From assembly GCA_003513895.1 (NCBI GenBank), contig DOSU01000079.1, forward strand, positions 7,716 through 16,023: 8,308 nt of DNA, read 5' to 3'. A model generated the notes under the pieces. It did no database searches, was not told where the DNA came from, and saw only the letters and a program-made list of their open reading frames with translations. The DNA is from Rikenellaceae bacterium (GTDB taxonomy: Bacteria; Bacteroidota; Bacteroidia; Bacteroidales; UBA932). Positions 5,714 to 8,308 of this stretch are shown in pieces (positions within the stretch are counted from its first letter, which is position 1; each line of letters starts with the position of its first letter). Both the position numbers and the translations under genes were made by a program.

Positions 5714-6469
5714 ATGAAAAAATTTTTCATGTTTTTGGCAGTAGTAGGTTTCATGACCCTATCTGCACAGTATGTTGCTGCTCAAACACCGGACCCTGCC
5801 GCTACAGCAACTGTAGACCAGCAGACTCCTCAGGCGGAAATTGCTATTCACCAACAACTTAAGGCCAAATTTATTGAAGGTGGCGCCGGTTTTATGGCAT
5901 CTATCCTCATCTGTCTTATCATTGGTTTGGCAATTTCAATTGAGAGAATTATTTATTTGAACATGGCAACAACCAACACCGATAAACTTCTCAAGAAAAT
6001 TGAAGAAGCTTATGCTACCGGCGGAATTGAGGCTGCAAAAGAAGTGTGCCGAAATACAAGAGGCCCGGTTGCTGCAATTTTCTATCAGGGCATTTCCCGC
6101 ATGGACGAAGGCATCGAAGTTGTTGAAAAATCAGTTGTTTCTTATGGCGGCGTTCAAATGAGCCAGCTAGAGAGCGGGTTAACATGGATTTCACTTTTTA
6201 TAGCAACAGCCCCTATGTTAGGTTTCCTTGGAACAGTTATCGGTCTTATATCTGCTTTCGACTCTATCGAAGCTGCCGGTGATATTTCTCCAAACGTTGT
6301 TGCAGGTGGTATGAAAATTGCCTTGATTACAACAGTAGGTGGTCTGGTAGTAGGTATTATTCTTCAGGTATTCTATAACTATATCCTGTCAAAAATTGAC
6401 TCTATTGTTATTTCAATGGAAGATGCATCTATTTCGCTTATCGACATCCTGGTAAAAGTTAAAAAATAA
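5714..6469 (+). CDS. exbB: MotA/TolQ/ExbB proton channel family protein
   Basis: ExbB is the inner-membrane scaffold of the ExbB-ExbD proton channel that powers TonB and thereby outer-membrane transport. From the ATG at 5714 the protein is 251 aa. A hydrophobic signal-like N-terminus (MKKFFMFLAVVGFM, ending near VAAQ at 21-24) is followed by a polar Ala/Gln/Pro-rich segment. Three membrane helices lie at about 60-82, 156-182 and 202-225. The family signature APMLGFLGTVIGLISAF is at 166-182 and includes T174, and T206-T207 lies in helix 3. A cytoplasmic loop (83-155) contains RNTRGPVAAIFYQG. An N-terminal signal-like stretch is common in Bacteroidetes ExbB and fits an N-outside topology. An open frame extends upstream to a TTG at 5684, but the MKKFF start is far better. 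It begins a tight four-gene cluster, with the next gene 5 bases away. Confidence 0.93.
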   Translation: MKKFFMFLAVVGFMTLSAQYVAAQTPDPAATATVDQQTPQAEIAIHQQLKAKFIEGGAGFMASILICLIIGLAISIERIIYLNMATTNTDKLLKKIEEAYATGGIEAAKEVCRNTRGPVAAIFYQGISRMDEGIEVVEKSVVSYGGVQMSQLESGLTWISLFIATAPMLGFLGTVIGLISAFDSIEAAGDISPNVVAGGMKIALITTVGGLVVGIILQVFYNYILSKIDSIVISMEDASISLIDILVKVKK

Positions 6470-6474
6470 TAACT

Positions 6475-6885
6475 ATGTCAAAAATTGTTAAATACCTATT
6501 ATATATACTGCTTGCAGTATCAGTAGTATTTATCATCGCTTTCTTCATAAATCAGGATGCTGCACTTGATGCATTCCTTTACTACACATATGCTCTTGTA
6601 GGCATTGCAATTATTGCAGCTATCGGCCTTCCGCTGATACATATGATAAGCAATCCTAAAGGGTTGAAGAAAATGATGATTAGCCTTGGACTGGTAGTGG
6701 CATTTGTTGCTTTGGCATATATGCTGTCTTCAAGCGAACCGCTTGCTGTGAAGATAAACATGGAACCATCTGCACAAACGCTCAAACTTACAGACACCGG
6801 TCTGATACTTACTTATATCCTTGCAGCCGTAGCTTTTATTTCAATTCTATCCGGCGGCATTATTAAATTGGTGAAAAACCGATAG
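6475..6885 (+). CDS. Unnamed four-helix membrane protein of the ExbB-ExbD cluster
   Basis: I do not recognise a named family. The protein is 136 aa with four predicted membrane helices at about 7-25, 36-58, 67-84 and 108-131. Lysines near the start (K3, K6), the NPKGLKK loop (60-66) and the KLVKNR tail suggest both ends and the middle loop are cytoplasmic. The periplasmic parts would be short: residues 26-35, and an 85-107 loop leading to KLTDTGL. No catalytic motif is seen. The ATG is 5 bases after exbB and exbD follows after 29 bases, so it is almost certainly co-transcribed and co-produced with the motor. From memory, similar proteins occupy this position in other Bacteroidales exbB clusters, which supports an accessory, assembly or stabilising role; this is inference. 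Confidence 0.88.
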   Translation: MSKIVKYLLYILLAVSVVFIIAFFINQDAALDAFLYYTYALVGIAIIAAIGLPLIHMISNPKGLKKMMISLGLVVAFVALAYMLSSSEPLAVKINMEPSAQTLKLTDTGLILTYILAAVAFISILSGGIIKLVKNR

Positions 6886-6914
6886 TATAAATTGAATTAA
6901 TAAAAAATAAAGAT

Positions 6915-7493
6915 ATGGCTAGACCAGCTCAGCAACTTCCATCGTCCTCACTGGCCGATATTGCCTTCATGGTTCTCATATTCTTTCTGTTGGTTTCAAC
7001 CATGGATCAGGAATTAGGTTTGCAGCGTCGTCTGCCCCCTATGCCGGATCCTAATCAGAAAACCGATGATGTTCAGATTAAACGTCGGAATATTATGGTT
7101 GTAAAGATTAACGATGCCGACCGACTGCTTGCAGGCGGTACTCCAATGGACATTAGTATGTTGAAGGACAAGGCAAAAGAATTTCTGCTTAACCCGGCAG
7201 ATGATGAGTCTCTTCCCGAAAAGGAAGAGAAAACTATAGAAGGTTTTGGCTCTTATCCGGTCTCTAAAGGTGTTATCTCTCTCCAAAATACTCGTGGCAC
7301 AAGTTATAACGCATATATCAAGGTTCAGAATGAATTGGTAAAAGCTGTTAACGAAATCCGCGATGAATTTGCAATCGCCAATTTCGGAAAGGTGTATATT
7401 AGCCTGGACGAAGAGAAGCAGCGCATTGTTAGAGATATTATTCCTCAGAATATATCGGAAGCAGATCCAAAAGATACAGGTAGAAAAAAATAA
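6915..7493 (+). CDS. exbD: ExbD/TolR family biopolymer transport protein, first copy
   Basis: ExbD sits in the ExbB channel; a membrane aspartate carries the protons and the periplasmic domain couples to TonB. This copy has a short cytoplasmic N-terminus (1-12), then one membrane helix (about 13-30, SLADIAFMVLIFFLLVSTM) with the key D15, then a periplasmic region to residue 192. At 192 aa it is longer than typical ExbD (about 140 aa). The extra length lies in the periplasmic part, which includes a proline-rich LPPMPDPNQK, an acidic segment near 95-107 and VSKGVISLQNTRGTSYNAY. This resembles the longer ExbD of Bacteroidales. The N-terminus has only one basic residue. It is 29 bases after the four-helix gene and 15 bases before a second, different exbD, implying a mixed ExbD dimer or a division of labour. 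Confidence 0.9.
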   Translation: MARPAQQLPSSSLADIAFMVLIFFLLVSTMDQELGLQRRLPPMPDPNQKTDDVQIKRRNIMVVKINDADRLLAGGTPMDISMLKDKAKEFLLNPADDESLPEKEEKTIEGFGSYPVSKGVISLQNTRGTSYNAYIKVQNELVKAVNEIRDEFAIANFGKVYISLDEEKQRIVRDIIPQNISEADPKDTGRKK

Positions 7494-7508
7494 CAAAAAC
7501 AGAAAAAT

Positions 7509-7985
7509 ATGGCAAAATTTTCGAGAAAAGGAAAAGGTGGAGTGCCTGAACTGAGTACTGCGTCACTTGCGGACATTGTGTTCATGATTCTGTTGTTTTT
7601 TATGGTCACTACCAGTATGAGACAAACAGACAGAATGGTATCCGTTAAGACACCGGCCGCCTCAGAAATAGCAAAACTGGAGAGAAAAGACCTTGCAGCA
7701 TATATTTATGTGGGTACTCCTTTGACAAACTATCAATCTCAATTCGGAACAGATTCTCGAATCCAGCTCAACGACTCTTTTAAGTCAATTGACGACATTC
7801 GTGACTTTATTGCGGCCGAGAGAGAAACTCTAAGCGAAGCAGACCGTCAGTTCATGACAGTATCAATAAAAGCAGACGAAAATGTCCGTATGGGTATTAT
7901 TACAGACATAAAACAAGAGCTAAGAAGAACTTCTGCTCTTAAAATTATGTATGGAGCCAGAAAGGCTAGCCCTTCAGGAAATTAG
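7509..7985 (+). CDS. exbD: ExbD/TolR family biopolymer transport protein, second copy
   Basis: This 158-aa protein is a second ExbD, clearly different from the one just upstream. Its cytoplasmic N-terminus is strongly basic (K3, R6, K7, K9). A single membrane helix at about 19-37 (SLADIVFMILLFFMVTTSM) contains the proton-carrying D22. The periplasmic part includes AYIYVGTP, RIQLND and a C-terminal IITDIKQELRRTSALKI segment typical of the ExbD/TolR fold. The tandem arrangement, with 15 bases between the two genes, is common in Bacteroidetes TonB clusters. A hairpin terminator begins 21 bases after the stop, so this is the last gene of the operon. No tonB gene appears in the window; it may lie elsewhere, or these proteins may serve a related Tol-like system. 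Confidence 0.9.
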   Translation: MAKFSRKGKGGVPELSTASLADIVFMILLFFMVTTSMRQTDRMVSVKTPAASEIAKLERKDLAAYIYVGTPLTNYQSQFGTDSRIQLNDSFKSIDDIRDFIAAERETLSEADRQFMTVSIKADENVRMGIITDIKQELRRTSALKIMYGARKASPSGN

Positions 7986-8006
7986 TCTTCTTTAAGTTCT
8001 CAGGTT

Positions 8007-8046
8007 GAGGGTGTCTTCTTTTTAATAAAAAGGACACCCTCTTTTG
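8007..8046 (+). terminator. Rho-independent terminator of the exbB-exbD operon
   Basis: GAGGGTGTC (8007-8015) and GACACCCTC (8033-8041) form a perfect 9-bp stem. An inner 6-bp stem, CTTTTT (8018-8023) with AAAAAG (8027-8032), closes a 3-base loop, with a 2-base bulge between the stems. TTTTG follows directly. Its position just after the last exbD stop and before the next gene supports intrinsic termination, although the T-run is short. Confidence 0.9.
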
Positions 8047-8076
8047 TATGAAATAAAATCCTAATCAATTAAAGCA

Positions 8077-8308
8077 ATGAAAAATATTATATTAAGTTTA
8101 TCTATTCTACTTGCGTTTTGTTTTATCTCAACTGACTCATTAGGGCAACACAGGGGGATGAACAGACAGGCAAAATATGTGTTCATGTTTATTGGCGACG
8201 GAATGAGTCAATCGCATGTTTCAATGGCCGAAGCATATCTGGCAACAAAGAGAGGGGTTATTGGAAACGACTTAGTCTCTTTTTCAAAATTTCCTACAAT
8301 CGCACTTG
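8077..8308 (+). CDS. Alkaline phosphatase family protein, N-terminal part (runs off the right edge)
   Basis: The frame from the ATG at 8077 stays open for 77 codons to the window end. It begins with a lipid-friendly signal peptide (MKNIILSLSILLAFCFISTD, cleavage near residues 22-24), so the product is exported to the periplasm or cell envelope. The mature part starts KYVFMFIGDGMSQSHVSMAE; the FIGDGM motif holds a metal-binding aspartate (D41) characteristic of the alkaline phosphatase family. LVSFSKFPTIAL further along also fits that family. The phosphorylated serine lies beyond the edge, so activity cannot be confirmed. Such enzymes release phosphate from monoesters. The gene lies 31 bases after the exbD terminator, and I see no good promoter in between, so a promoter overlapping the terminator or a weak one is likely. 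Confidence 0.8.
   Translation, partial: MKNIILSLSILLAFCFISTDSLGQHRGMNRQAKYVFMFIGDGMSQSHVSMAEAYLATKRGVIGNDLVSFSKFPTIAL

Noticed and set aside
7014..7496. 160-codon open frame on the minus strand opposite the first exbD
   Set aside because: It lies wholly antisense to a well-supported ExbD gene, has a Cys/Phe/Ile-rich composition typical of a shadow frame, and shows no recognisable domain.
1..8308. CRISPR arrays, tRNA or rRNA genes, insertion sequences, phage attachment sites
   Set aside because: Reading both strands by eye showed no regular direct repeats, cloverleaf sequences, transposase motifs or terminal inverted repeats.

Overview
The window looks like chromosomal DNA from a member of Bacteroidetes, most likely the order Bacteroidales. 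Three things point there. The QueA, TruB, ExbB and ExbD proteins resemble Bacteroidales versions. Shine-Dalgarno sequences are almost absent and start codons sit behind A/T-rich leaders. Several upstream regions carry the Bacteroidetes -7 element TAnnTTTG. Nothing indicates a phage, plasmid, transposon or recent transfer. All but one of the genes run on the + strand.

Layout. At the left edge is the N-terminal part of a minus-strand DegT/DnrJ/EryC1/StrS-type sugar aminotransferase. It is divergent from rpiB (ribose-5-phosphate isomerase B), and the 84-bp gap holds a promoter for each direction. rpiB is followed by truB (tRNA pseudouridine-55 synthase), then queA (queuosine synthesis), then after a 106-bp regulatory-looking gap dprA (single-stranded DNA-binding RecA loader). 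dprA is closely followed by tatD (metal-dependent nuclease) and ansA (type I asparaginase). After a 103-bp gap comes a compact four-gene inner-membrane cluster: exbB, an unnamed four-helix membrane protein, and two different exbD genes. A strong hairpin terminator closes it. The right edge is the signal-peptide end of an alkaline phosphatase family gene.

How the genes fit together. rpiB, truB, queA, dprA, tatD and ansA are housekeeping genes for central sugar metabolism, tRNA modification, DNA processing and amino-acid breakdown. The ExbB/ExbD cluster is a proton-driven motor of the kind that energises TonB-dependent outer-membrane transporters, on which Bacteroidales rely heavily for glycan and metal uptake. 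The extra membrane protein is probably an accessory.

The most unusual signal is just upstream of dprA. A long two-part inverted repeat lies over the dprA start codon and would fold the start region of the mRNA into a hairpin. A second dyad overlaps the likely dprA promoter. Also notable are three substitutions at normally conserved threonines of QueA. No wholly new multi-gene system is evident; the unnamed ExbB-linked membrane protein is the closest candidate.
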